Positions 56,740 through 64,000 of a stretch of DNA of 64,000 nucleotides are shown here, piece by piece. Source of the DNA: Brucella pituitosa (GTDB taxonomy: Bacteria > Pseudomonadota > Alphaproteobacteria > Rhizobiales > Rhizobiaceae); NCBI RefSeq assembly GCF_003049685.1, contig NZ_PYSY02000010.1, positions 62,001 to 126,000 on the forward strand. Direction: 5' to 3'. Positions within the stretch are counted from its first letter, which is position 1, and each line of letters opens with the position of its first letter. The translations under genes were made by a program, and so were the position numbers. Under the pieces are notes generated by a model, which saw nothing but the letters and a program-made list of their open reading frames with translations, had not been told where the DNA came from and did not search any database.

Positions 56740-58404
56740 TCAAAGTTCGAACAGACTCAGTTGGCGACCTTCAAGCTCTGCGATCAGCCTGTTCTTCGTT
56801 CGTGGACTACGGAATAGTTGATATTGCGCTGCGCTTTTCGCTGTTGCACATGCGTTGGCGACCAAAGTAAGGGCATCAAATACTAGTTGTTTCGCGTCAG
56901 ATCCGAACGGTATGGGCAACTTCTTCTGAGTGCAGATAAGATGCGCCGCATAGAGTACAAACCAGTGTCCATATACTAAGTACTGCTGCTCGCCTGTAGA
57001 CTCTATAGCGTCCTGCTGCTTAGCAACGTAGTCGTCACGCATATCTTCTATCAACCGATAGAGTTCAACAAGACGACATAGTTCCTCAATGGAATAATTC
57101 TCGTGAAAGATCCCTGCAAACCGCTCGCCAAAAATCTTATCGGAGTCCGCCTTAGCGCTATCCGGCTCCCCCAACTCGTATGAAAGTAGTATTTGGCCAA
57201 GCTTTAAGGCATCGAGACGGCGCCCGGGGTCCTTGTCGGCATGCATATTTCGTTTGCGTTCGAAATAATAACCTTGATTTAGAAAAGCTATCTCGAGCTT
57301 TTTGAGTATCGGATGGTTAGCTCTTAGATCTCGAGCTTGAATGCGAGCTTGACTGTTAGTTGCAACTGCTACACGCTCCGCAATATCTCCTCTCGCCGTA
57401 GCGTAAACCCTGACCATAATCACAATATTTTCGAATGCGTCTGGGGAACGATTGTAGGCTTCCAATAACGAATGCGAGGTTTGAGCACCATTGACGATCT
57501 GAAAATCTTCAATCTTAATCACCGGGTTCGAATGACCCTTGTTGTAGGCATAATCTTTGCAGGTAATCGTTATGCCGTTGTTCAGATACCAAAATAGATG
57601 GCTATCCTCGGACACGGCTGTTTGGATAATATTGCTATTATAGCCGCCGGTTGATCCGAGAAAAATGCGCAGGTTTTCGTCGAACAAATGTCGCTTGATG
57701 GATTTGCCATCTGACGTTCGTATCATATCAACGAAAGAGCGTGCGTCCACGGATGCGATAACCCCGCGTATATCCCCGTCACTCCGCTCAAATGCTTCCC
57801 TACCAATAACTTGCAGATACCCATTCTCACGTTCGCGACCGGTAGCGCCGATGTCCCTCATAATTTCGGCAGGACCGTATAGTTCATAATCAACGCTAGG
57901 CATCGAATTAAGCGTACTATCGAGAATCGTGGTTGCCGAATGAGACAAGCCCTTCCCGTTGCTACAAAAAACAACCTTATAACGGCATATTACGCCAGTG
58001 CGGTGGAGCTGCCAGATTCGCGAAACAGCATCGGCAAGTTGAAGGTTCCCCGTTTTCGTAAGCCTTTCTTCTCTGCCAAAGAGACAATGCAGAAATGACC
58101 CAATTTTAAGAACCTCCGCGTCATTTATCGTTCGGTCCGTGGAGTCGAGAGATGTCCTGTGCTTTGATTGAAAGACCAGAACTTCAGCGTGATCCTCTCT
58201 CTCAAGAATTTCAATTGCATCGACCCCGAGATCGTTTCCTCCATCGACAATCATCTCAGGATAATCGGAAGATCGATCCGGAAAAAACTGCTCCAGCACC
58301 AGATAAAGGAATGCGAGAGACTGTTTTGAAAGCGCATATCTTGCCTTTGCAGCCGACACTCTGGCTTCGACAATATCCCACTCGACTAAAGAAACAGCCG
58401 GCAT
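56740..58404 (-). CDS. AIPR-family abortive infection protein
   Basis: 554 residues. N-terminal region with a PD-(D/E)xK-like layout: NDLGVDAIEI (Asp62) and VLVFQSKHR (Q79-x-K81), as in Mrr-type nucleases. The AIPR core follows with FWYLNNGITITCKDY, FQIVNGAQTSHSLLEAY and RVAVATNSQARIQARDLRAN. AIPR proteins are linked to phage abortive infection. It lies on the same strand 107 bases before the ATPase-HNH pair. The gene is intact. The 437 bases to repA contain the first parS-like site. Confidence 0.82.
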   Translation of the reverse strand: MPAVSLVEWDIVEARVSAAKARYALSKQSLAFLYLVLEQFFPDRSSDYPEMIVDGGNDLGVDAIEILEREDHAEVLVFQSKHRTSLDSTDRTINDAEVLKIGSFLHCLFGREERLTKTGNLQLADAVSRIWQLHRTGVICRYKVVFCSNGKGLSHSATTILDSTLNSMPSVDYELYGPAEIMRDIGATGRERENGYLQVIGREAFERSDGDIRGVIASVDARSFVDMIRTSDGKSIKRHLFDENLRIFLGSTGGYNSNIIQTAVSEDSHLFWYLNNGITITCKDYAYNKGHSNPVIKIEDFQIVNGAQTSHSLLEAYNRSPDAFENIVIMVRVYATARGDIAERVAVATNSQARIQARDLRANHPILKKLEIAFLNQGYYFERKRNMHADKDPGRRLDALKLGQILLSYELGEPDSAKADSDKIFGERFAGIFHENYSIEELCRLVELYRLIEDMRDDYVAKQQDAIESTGEQQYLVYGHWFVLYAAHLICTQKKLPIPFGSDAKQLVFDALTLVANACATAKSAAQYQLFRSPRTKNRLIAELEGRQLSLFEL

Positions 58405-58645
58405 TCAGACCACCCCATATACCCTACATGAATGCACCAAGTTAGTTGGGACGAACACGCAAGTGGAAGCAACATTCTGAGGCACTACCGTCTTATCAAC
58501 ATTAAAGTGCACCTCAGAACTGCCCCACCGAACTGCCAGCTTGGGTTGGGATCATAAACTCATGCGACAACCTTATCGTTCTTGACTATTCGTCTGCATT
58601 TAACTTTGTGACGTTTCGCTCCCAGACAAAACCAATCTCAGTAAT

Positions 58646-58663
58646 TTTTGTCCGCCGACAAAA
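58646..58663. other. parS: parS-like palindrome upstream of repA
   Basis: TTTTGTC-CGCC-GACAAAA, an 18-bp inverted repeat with central GC. Its core matches the site at 60050. Likely RepB binding site (centromere). Confidence 0.6.
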
Positions 58664-58841
58664 GTAGGAAAATATTACTTTAAATCAATATGATAACGGA
58701 CCGGAGCGCGAGCTATAGACCCCGCGAAGGCGTTAACTTATTATTAACTTTAAATTTGTTGCAGATCCCTAAGAATCGGACATAATAACGGTTAGTTTGG
58801 CCATTCTGTCCAAAAATCGTTTTTATGGAAATCAATGGGTA

Positions 58842-60048
58842 ATGAACGAGATCTCGCTCAAAAAGCCGAAAGCCACGCTTAAATTCGAAAAACACATCCT
58901 CGATCAAGGGGATCAAATTTCGAAGAAGTTGCATTTGCTCAGCGTTCAGAACTTCCCAGATTCTGGAAAAAAGACACTTCGTTCATTCTCTCTTGCAGAA
59001 GCATCACAATATATAGGTGTAAGCCAGAGTCACCTTAAGAAACTTCATTTGGAAGGCAAAGGCCCCGCTCCTGAAACTTCGCCGTCGGGTCGGCGATCGT
59101 ACACCGCTGAGCAGATGCATGACATTCGCCAGTATCTTGATCAAAACGGTCGATCGGAAACACGTAATTACGTCCCGCACAGAAAGCCAGGCGAACATCT
59201 TCAGGTCATAGCGGTCGTTAACTTCAAAGGCGGCTCTGGGAAAACTACAACTACCGCCCATCTGGCCCAACATCTGGCTCTTACTGGTCATCGCGTCTTG
59301 GCAATCGACCTCGATCCTCAAGCCTCGCTTTCGTCACTGCACGGGTTTCAACCGGAGTTGGATCAGGTCCCTTCAATCTATGACGCGATCCGATATGATG
59401 AGGAGCAAAAGCCGCTCTCTGAAATTATTCAGAACACCAACTTTCCTGGACTGGATCGTTCCTGCAAATTTGGAATTGCAGGAATTCGAATATGATACCC
59501 CCCTCGCAATGAGTGACCGCAATTCGAATGCTGGTAAATCATTCTTTACCCGCATCTCGAAAGCCCTCGAAGAAGTTGACGATCAATACGACATCGTCGT
59601 CATTGATTGCCCTCCACAGCTTGGCTACCTGACTATAACGGCGCTCACGTCAGCCACGGCAGTTCTTATCACGATACATCCCCAGATGCTGGATGTGATG
59701 TCGATGGGCCAGTTCCTCCTGATGCTTGGCAATATTCTCGAGCCTATCCGCGCTGCCGGCGCAGAGGTAAATCTGGAATGGTATCGCTACCTTGTAACCA
59801 GATACGAGCCAACAGATCAGCCACAGGCTCAGATGGTGGCTTTTTTGCAGACATTGTTTGGCGAGTTTATCCTCAAGAACCAGATGGTCAAATCAACCGC
59901 TGTCTCAGATGCAGGGATCACAAAGCAAACGCTCTATGAGGTCGAAAAAAGCACGATGACACGTTCCACCTATGAACGTGCAATTGAATCATTAGATGCC
60001 GTCAATGGCGAAATTGAAGGCCTTATCCACGAATCTTGGGGCAGATGA
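58842..60048 (+). pseudogene. repA: RepA partition ATPase (ParA family), frameshifted
   Basis: About 402 codons. N-terminal HTH-like part (FSLAEASQYIGVSQSHLKKL), ParA Walker box VVNFKGGSGKTTTTAHLA, VLAIDLDPQASLSSLHGF and, after a shift near 59455, YDIVVIDCPPQLGYLT. The expected junction is GLDIVPANLEL; two bases are missing or one is extra. RepA with RepB segregates the plasmid and represses the operon. Because stable inheritance depends on it, this break is likely a sequence error. Confidence 0.88.
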
Positions 60049-60049
60049 G

Positions 60050-60065
60050 TTTGTCTGCTGACAAA
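60050..60065. other. parS: parS-like palindrome between repA and repB
   Basis: TTTGTC-TGCT-GACAAA, starting two bases after the repA stop. Same core as 58646-58663, and the 16-bp, central-GC form expected for repABC parS. Confidence 0.65.
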
Positions 60066-60117
60066 TTCAGCATTTATGATTGCAAATTCAGTGAGATAAG
60101 CGATTACGGAGATTGAA

Positions 60118-61080
60118 ATGGCTAGGAAAAATCTTCTGGCGGGACTTACGGAGTCAACCGAAGAGCCAGTGACGTCCAATTATCGGATCGGTGGCGCATC
60201 CAAATCCATGATCCGTTCTGTTAATGAGCTTGCGCGTCAAGCTGACGCTTTCCTTGAAGGCGAGCAAGTCGTCGACCTCGATCCAAATGTTATAGACAGT
60301 TCTTTTGTATCTGATCGTCTTGGTACTGATGGTGAAGAATATCAGCAGCTTCTTCAAGCTATCCAGGAACGGGGACAGGACAGCCCTATACTCGTTCGTC
60401 CTCATCCAAGCGTAGATGGTCGTTTTATGATCGTCTTTGGTCATCGTCGTGTAAACGTAGCCCGCGAGCTCGGACGCAATGTTCGAGCAGTTGTAAAGGC
60501 ACTTGACGACAAAACACATATTATCGCGCAAGGACAAGAGAATTCGGCTCGAGCAAATCTCAGTTTCATTGAGAAAGCTCTTTTCGCAAAAAATCTTGAG
60601 ACACTCGGATATGACCGTGAAACAATCTCCTCCGCACTAGCAGCTAATGCGGCAGCGGTTTCCAAGATGATTTCCGTAACGTCCCGTATTTCGCCGCAAC
60701 TCGTCAACATTATAGGATCAGCTCCTGGGGTAGGGCGCGAACGCTGGCTTGAACTAAGCCTTCTAGTCGAACGTAAGGCCGCTGCAATTTCCGAAATCGT
60801 AACTTCAGACGATTTTGGTTCAATAGATAGCGACGAGCGTTTCAATCGGGTCTTCACTGCGGCGAATGCCAAAGGCAAGCCGGTCAAAAAGGAACGAACC
60901 ACACCAACGGCAAAGTCGTGGGGATCTAGCGAATTTGCCATTACGATGAGTCAAAAGCCGAAACAGGTCGATTTCTCTTTCAAAAGCGAGAAAGCTAGAC
61001 CGTTCGGCGATTGGTTATCCGAGCGACTTGAAATCCTCTTTGAGGAATTCAAGCAATCAGAAACCAAGAATGGAGATTGA
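60118..61080 (+). CDS. repB: RepB partition protein (ParB family)
   Basis: 320 residues. Start MARKNLLAGLTE; N-terminal RepA-contact region, ParB nuclease-like domain with SPILVRPHPSVDGRFMIVFG and HRRVNVARELG, then an HTH (YDRETISSALAANAAAVSKM). It binds parS. Intact. GGAGATTGAA precedes the ATG. Confidence 0.93.
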   Translation: MARKNLLAGLTESTEEPVTSNYRIGGASKSMIRSVNELARQADAFLEGEQVVDLDPNVIDSSFVSDRLGTDGEEYQQLLQAIQERGQDSPILVRPHPSVDGRFMIVFGHRRVNVARELGRNVRAVVKALDDKTHIIAQGQENSARANLSFIEKALFAKNLETLGYDRETISSALAANAAAVSKMISVTSRISPQLVNIIGSAPGVGRERWLELSLLVERKAAAISEIVTSDDFGSIDSDERFNRVFTAANAKGKPVKKERTTPTAKSWGSSEFAITMSQKPKQVDFSFKSEKARPFGDWLSERLEILFEEFKQSETKNGD

Positions 61081-61084
61081 GCCG

Positions 61085-61230
61085 CAAAAGAAAAAGGCCC
61101 CCAAACGTTGCCGTCGTGGAAGCCCTTCTCGATGTTTTAGCAGACTGAGAATCGCATTTCCCCGAATCGGTGTCAAGAGTCATAAGCGTCATTTTGGCGG
61201 GTGGATTTCTTTTGCCTTTTGAAAGGTGAG
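61085..61230 (-). ncRNA. Candidate antisense RNA (ctRNA/incA) region between repB and repC
   Basis: The 155-base repB-repC gap is non-coding. On the minus strand it ends in an imperfect stem (AAGGGCTTCC with GGGGGCCTT) followed by TTTTTC near 61092-61097, a plausible terminator. repABC plasmids encode their antisense incompatibility RNA exactly here. The promoter was not pinned. Confidence 0.5.
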
Positions 61231-61235
61231 AGGGA

Positions 61236-62468
61236 ATGCAAATTCTGGGAACTGTCACGTCCGTGTTTCGCGGGCGAAGGAATAGTTTCGCCCAAAATCC
61301 TGAACTGCAGAATAAGCAGGGCAGGGGGGTAAACAGATGGGTGATTTACAAACAGCTCTGTGTGGCCAAGTCAGCACTCGATCTCAATGATCGCTGCCTT
61401 GCTGTGCTCAGTTCGCTTTTGTCATTTCTCCCTGACGACGACATGAATGAGAAAACCGGCCTCGTCGTTTTTCCATCCAATCGCCAACTATCGCTGCGTG
61501 CCCACGGCATGCCTGAATCAACGCTACGCCGTCACCTGGCTTCATTGGTTGAGGCCGGGATCATTGCGCGCAAAGATAGCCCAACCCGCAAGCGTTATGC
61601 GCATAAGGACAGGGAAGGGGGCGTTGAACTTGCCTTCGGCTTTTCCTTTGCGCCCTTGCTTGATCGCGCATCTGAGATTGCCGGTATCGCAGATAAAATC
61701 CTTGCGGAGCAAAAAGCCTTGAAACGGCTTCGCGATGAAGTGTCCGTCATGCGCAGAGAGATCGCTTCGGCTTTTTCAGAAAACGCGGATGGGTCCGGTG
61801 ACTTTATTGAGGGTCTTGAAGGGCTATTTGTTCGCTTCCGTGACGTTGTAGACGCTATTCCTCGCCGAGCATCCCTCGATGAGCTGATGATTATCAAAGC
61901 CAATCTGACAGCCATATACGATGAATTGGTTATCGCTTTGAAAAACATGGCAATTGTTCCAGAAATGAGCGGCAGCGTCGCTCAATTTGAGCGGCAGCAT
62001 AATGAATCCCTGCCAGAATCCCTTTTTAAATCTCAAAATAACAAAAAGATTGATTTGAAGGCGTCTTCTTCGGAAACGACGGTTCCTGAGAGCCTCGAAG
62101 ACGAGAACCGCATTCGGGTTTCACCTTCCATTTCGCTCGATCAAGTGCTGCGAACATGTCCGGATATTCGCGAATATGGAGCGCACGGCATCAGCACATG
62201 GCGAGAGCTTCAAGATGCTTCACAGATCGTTTCCGGCTTCCTTGGTATAAGTCAGTCGGCTTATGGTGAAGCTCTGAGCGTCATGGGGGCAGAAGCTGCG
62301 TCGACGGCGATTGCATGGATTCTGCAGAAGCTGTCGACCATCAATTCGCCTGGTGGTTATTTGCGGTCTTTGACGCAAAAGGCGAGGGCAGGGGGCTTTT
62401 CCATCAGTAAGCTTCTGTTTTCCGGGATGAAAGCCAATGAAAGCTTGGCAATAGCAGGGTCGCAGTGA
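61236..62468 (+). CDS. repC: RepC replication initiator
   Basis: 410 residues. N-terminal winged-helix half (VNRWVIYKQLCVAKSALDLN, GMPESTLRRHLASLVEAGII) and a RepC C-terminal half (LDQVLRTCPDIREYGAHGIS, SPGGYLRSLTQKARAGGFSI). The AT-rich stretch inside the gene near 62020-62060 is where repABC origins lie. GAGAGGGA precedes the ATG. Intact. Confidence 0.93.
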   Translation: MQILGTVTSVFRGRRNSFAQNPELQNKQGRGVNRWVIYKQLCVAKSALDLNDRCLAVLSSLLSFLPDDDMNEKTGLVVFPSNRQLSLRAHGMPESTLRRHLASLVEAGIIARKDSPTRKRYAHKDREGGVELAFGFSFAPLLDRASEIAGIADKILAEQKALKRLRDEVSVMRREIASAFSENADGSGDFIEGLEGLFVRFRDVVDAIPRRASLDELMIIKANLTAIYDELVIALKNMAIVPEMSGSVAQFERQHNESLPESLFKSQNNKKIDLKASSSETTVPESLEDENRIRVSPSISLDQVLRTCPDIREYGAHGISTWRELQDASQIVSGFLGISQSAYGEALSVMGAEAASTAIAWILQKLSTINSPGGYLRSLTQKARAGGFSISKLLFSGMKANESLAIAGSQ

Positions 62469-62547
62469 ATTCCGACGCGCAGGGACGGACATTGTACAAC
62501 AACAATCCTTGAAGTGTCATGCTTAGTGTTATATATAGTCAGGGTAG

Positions 62548-62934
62548 ATGACTGTGCAGATTTTTAAGAACGCCTGGTTCGAGCGGTTTGCTCGAAAGCA
62601 GAGGATTACGGACGTCGCCTTGATAGAAGCGGTGCGTCGTGCCGAGCGCGGTCAGATAGACGCCGATCTCGGTGGCGGTGTCATTAAGCAACGAGTCGCC
62701 CGGGCAGGACAGGGAAAGTCGGGCGGGTTTCGCACGATTATTCTATATAGGCAGGAGCGGCGGGCATTTTTCGTGTTCGGTTTTGCAAAGAATGAGCAGG
62801 CCAACATTGAAGACGTTGAAGAAGTTCAATTCAAGAAGATGGCAAAGGAACTTCTTGCGTTATCAAATGAGCAAATGGCGCTGCTGATCGAGAGAGGGCG
62901 TTTTTCGGAGGTTGACGATGGTGAAGAAATATAA
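62548..62934 (+). CDS. Type II toxin, RelE/HigB-like
   Basis: 128 residues. MTVQIFKNAWFERFARKQRI, GGGVIKQRVARAGQGKSGGF and RTIILYRQERRAFFVFGFAK are RelE/ParE-superfamily blocks (HigB/DUF1044-like). A TATATATAG -10-like element lies about 15 bases upstream. It overlaps the downstream antitoxin by 17 bases. Toxin-first order as in higBA. Probably stabilises the plasmid. Confidence 0.82.
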   Translation: MTVQIFKNAWFERFARKQRITDVALIEAVRRAERGQIDADLGGGVIKQRVARAGQGKSGGFRTIILYRQERRAFFVFGFAKNEQANIEDVEEVQFKKMAKELLALSNEQMALLIERGRFSEVDDGEEI

Positions 62935-63235
62935 GAGCGAAGCAATGGCGGCCATCCACGAAACTATGGAGGGCCTGTTTGAAGTCGGCGCGATCGACAA
63001 GCAGACTATGCGAGAATTTGATGATGCTTGCCTGACCGCGATTGAGCCCCTTACCCCGGAAGAGATCCGCTCCATTCGCGAGCGTGAACATATATCGCAG
63101 CCTGTCTTTGCCCGCTATCTCAATGTGAGCAAGGGTCTGGTGTCAGATTGGGAGCGCGGAGTGAAGAAGCCTGGCGGACCTGCATTACGGTTATTGACCG
63201 TTGTTCAGAAAAAAGGGCTAGAAGCGATTGCCTGA
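62918..63235 (+). CDS. HTH (Xre/HigA-like) antitoxin
   Basis: 105 residues from ATG 62918 (GGAGG seven bases upstream). XRE-type HTH at the C-terminal half: LTPEEIRSIREREHISQPVF and LNVSKGLVSDWERGVKKPGG. It should neutralise the overlapping toxin and repress the pair. Confidence 0.85.
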   Translation: MVKKYKSEAMAAIHETMEGLFEVGAIDKQTMREFDDACLTAIEPLTPEEIRSIREREHISQPVFARYLNVSKGLVSDWERGVKKPGGPALRLLTVVQKKGLEAIA

Positions 63236-63278
63236 TTACAAAAAAAGCGATCAGATGGGCGGGCCAATTTATGATCGT

Positions 63279-64000
63279 TTATTCCGTGAACACCACCAGG
63301 ACGCCGGATTTGACGATTCTTGCGAGTTCTTCTGCATCCCAGTTTGTAAGACGCACGCAGCCATGGCTCGATGTTTTGCCGATGCGTGAAGGGTCAGGCG
63401 TGCCATGAATACCGTAAGTGGGTTTGGAAAGCGCAATCCATACCGTACCGACGGGACCGTTTGGCCCAGGCGGAATGGTCAGAACGCCTTCATTGGCTCC
63501 CTGTTTGAAGTTGATCCTGGGATTGTATGTATAATTGGGATTGTTCGCTATTCGTTTGACCTGAACCGTGCCCGAAGGAGAAGGAGTGTCCGAAGAGCCG
63601 ATCGTTGACGGGTAGGCTACCTTCAGCTTTCCATCTGAACCATAGCCCCGAACCTGTTTGCGACCTTTATCTGCTATGATATGGGCAATCGGCGTGCGTT
63701 TGGCTTTGCCGAGATTGGGAACTTTGATGATCGAGCCTGGTTGATTGAAATTCACCCCTGGATTGATCTCTTTGAGGAAACCCTCATCGATTTGAAACCG
63801 CTCGGCAAGCATTTCCGTGACTGAGGTATAAGCCATTGCCGGCAATTGGGCTTTCAAAGCGTAGTCAGCGGGGATTTCTGCAACAAACTGCCTGCCAACA
63901 TCTTCATTTGTGATGAGGTAATCCTTGAAAGCTGGTCCGCCGGTATTCTCCAGTTCGGTCTGAACCGCTGCGGGATCGGCTGGATTGATAAATCTACCCG
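63279..64000 (-). CDS. L,D-transpeptidase (YkuD), 5' part outside window
   Basis: The frame is open to the window edge; 240 codons are visible. A LysM-like or Pfam-unassigned N-terminal part (GVNFNQPGSIIKVPN) and a YkuD catalytic domain with IHGTPDPSRIG and the active-site Cys in SSHGCVRLTNWDAEEL. It cross-links peptidoglycan or attaches outer-membrane proteins in alphaproteobacteria. The stop is 44 bases from the antitoxin stop (convergent). The true start lies beyond 64000. Confidence 0.88.
   Translation of the reverse strand, partial: GRFINPADPAAVQTELENTGGPAFKDYLITNEDVGRQFVAEIPADYALKAQLPAMAYTSVTEMLAERFQIDEGFLKEINPGVNFNQPGSIIKVPNLGKAKRTPIAHIIADKGRKQVRGYGSDGKLKVAYPSTIGSSDTPSPSGTVQVKRIANNPNYTYNPRINFKQGANEGVLTIPPGPNGPVGTVWIALSKPTYGIHGTPDPSRIGKTSSHGCVRLTNWDAEELARIVKSGVLVVFTE

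Noticed and set aside
1-64000. rRNA or tRNA genes
   Set aside because: No tRNA cloverleaf or conserved rRNA segment was noticed when reading through; a dedicated tRNA scan was not possible here.

Overview
The window looks like part of a megaplasmid or secondary replicon of an alphaproteobacterium in the Rhizobiales (Hyphomicrobiales), most likely Brucella/Ochrobactrum-like. The evidence is a repABC replication/partition operon at 58.8-62.5 kb, an HWE-type histidine kinase, ECF sigma factors of the general-stress class, and about two dozen promoter boxes of the form GGAAC-N17-GTT, the alphaproteobacterial EcfG/RpoE2 general stress promoter. The genus is inferred from gene content only.

Layout. 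0-6.4 kb: a membrane flavin/heme redox locus on the minus strand (ApbE, a broken PepSY-flavodoxin-reductase fusion, DUF2271, cytochrome b561, PepSY), facing a two-component system. 6.6-10.7 kb: small stress-type genes (pcm remnant, DUF3606, DUF3175, DUF3008, DUF892) with GGAAC boxes. 10.8-13.8 kb: a decayed IS6-family element that truncates an ABC-transporter binding protein gene, then an FAD oxidoreductase. 14-16.4 kb: divergent topoisomerase IB and Ku, each with its own box. 17.1-21 kb: a decayed IS5-type transposase and a broken autotransporter. 21.2-31.3 kb: second Ku, HWE kinase, DUF892 ferritin-like protein, two ECF sigma factors, two Crp/Fnr regulators and small stress proteins. 31.5-46.4 kb: further box-driven genes (isochorismatase-type hydrolase, DUF6766, TIGR02587/02588 pair, SDR, Zn-alcohol dehydrogenase, KatE catalase, FMN reductase, alkyladenine glycosylase, DUF892, DUF3008). 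46.4-50.2 kb: an IS6 end remnant, an IcmT-like orphan and LigD. 50.5-54.6 kb: an IS66-type transposase, a membrane protein and a tyrosine recombinase. 54.6-58.4 kb: a probable antiphage module of AIPR protein, SMC/ABC-like ATPase and HNH nuclease. 58.6-63.2 kb: repABC with two parS-like palindromes and a RelE/HigB-HigA-type toxin-antitoxin pair. 63.3-64 kb: an L,D-transpeptidase running off the window.

How it works together. The middle 40 kb reads as a mobile general-stress regulon. DNA break repair (two Ku, LigD), topoisomerase IB, base excision (AAG), catalase and many small stress proteins share one promoter class, next to two candidate sigma factors and a candidate upstream kinase. No PhyR or NepR was seen, so control probably links to the chromosome.

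Caution. About 20 genes carry frameshifts, mostly one base in a homopolymer run, and the partition gene repA is among them. Many are therefore probably sequence errors rather than true decay. They are annotated as broken genes with the intended full span given.
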